A stretch of DNA of 5,852 nt, taken from positions 1 through 5,852 of the forward strand of contig CABSLJ010000156.1 in NCBI GenBank assembly GCA_902478455.1. The letters are read 5' to 3'. Of this stretch, positions 5,719 through 5,852 are shown piece after piece (positions within the stretch are counted from its first letter, which is position 1; every line of letters begins with the position of its first letter). A program made the position numbers and the translations under genes. Below the pieces are notes generated by a model that saw nothing but the letters and a program-made list of their open reading frames with translations, ran no database searches and was not told the DNA's origin. The stretch is from an uncultured Oscillospiraceae bacterium (lineage in GTDB: Bacteria; Bacillota; Clostridia; Oscillospirales; Acutalibacteraceae).

Positions 5719-5852
5719 TTAAGCCCGCACGCGCTTCCTGCGCAGCAGCAGAATCGCCAGCGCGGAAATACCCGCGAACAGGGCGATCAGCAGGACCGGC
5801 GAGCTGTCTCCCGTGGAGGGTTCTTCCGGCTCCCCGGGCTGAGAGGATTCGC
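5719..5852 (-). CDS. C-terminal end of a sortase-anchored cell-surface protein (partial)
   Basis: The last 43 codons of a gene that enters from the right edge, ending in TAA at 5721-5719. The visible protein has an acidic, Pro/Ser/Glu-rich stretch (ESSQPGEPEEP), then the motif PSTGD, about 19 hydrophobic residues (VLLIALFAGISALAILLL) and a basic tail RRKRVRA. This three-part ending is the cell-wall sorting signal of Gram-positive bacteria: sortase cuts within the TG of an xPxTG motif and joins the protein to peptidoglycan. PSTG departs from classical LPXTG and resembles the (S/P)PxTG motifs known for class B-type sortases in clostridia. That class assignment is inferred from family knowledge. 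The N-terminal domains lie outside the window, so function is unknown. A hairpin terminator follows 40 bp downstream, so this gene and the glycosidase-like gene are probably separate transcripts with related surface roles. Confidence 0.85.
   Translation of the reverse strand, partial: ESSQPGEPEEPSTGDSSPVLLIALFAGISALAILLLRRKRVRA

Overview
The window looks like a surface-polysaccharide or glycan-degradation locus from a Gram-positive gut-type Clostridia (Bacillota). The support is a sortase-type anchor at the end of one gene, a signal peptide with a strong AAGGAGG ribosome binding site on the next, a moderately GC-rich coding region next to an AT-rich promoter region, and very large multi-domain proteins built from discoidin, bacterial Ig and glycoside hydrolase modules. 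I cannot name a genus or species.

Everything I can support is transcribed on the minus strand, so the biological order runs from position 5852 down to 1. (i) 5852-5719: the last 43 codons of a cell-wall-anchored protein (PSTGD motif, hydrophobic helix, RRKR tail). (ii) 5679-5643: an 11-bp GC-rich hairpin that serves as its terminator. (iii) About 5620-5156: an AT-rich intergenic region with A-tracts spaced about 20 bp, an imperfect direct repeat, a plausible promoter (-35 TGGAAA, 17-bp spacer, extended -10 TGTTATATA), a leader of about 265 nt and a strong RBS. (iv) 5155-1: a giant secreted glycosidase-like gene, open at the window edge (1,642 codons from its first internal ATG, and still open).

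The giant gene is broken, or unusually decoded, near its start. The signal peptide and first 70 codons end at an in-frame TAG (4945-4943), after which the same frame stays open to the window edge. The Shine-Dalgarno sequence is also placed for a TTG codon that is out of frame by one base at an A6 run. Allowing for these two points, the order is: signal peptide; opening strand of a WLVSGPF-type beta-sandwich; three tandem discoidin-like modules; the rest of the same beta-sandwich; a putative-Ig (He_PIG) domain; a divergent GH29-like catalytic domain; a Big_2-type Ig domain; an unassigned beta-rich module; a fourth F5/8C (CBM32-type) domain; and the beginning of a repeat module at the edge. The likely role is binding and trimming host or dietary glycans at the cell surface, but the GH29 fucose-site HHDG motif is absent, so activity and substrate are uncertain.

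The most notable points are the TAG at the junction of a domain interrupted by a block of three discoidin modules, the start-site/A6 mismatch, and the altered GH29 active site. No RNA genes, CRISPR array, transposase or phage genes were seen. I saw nothing that amounts to a wholly new system.
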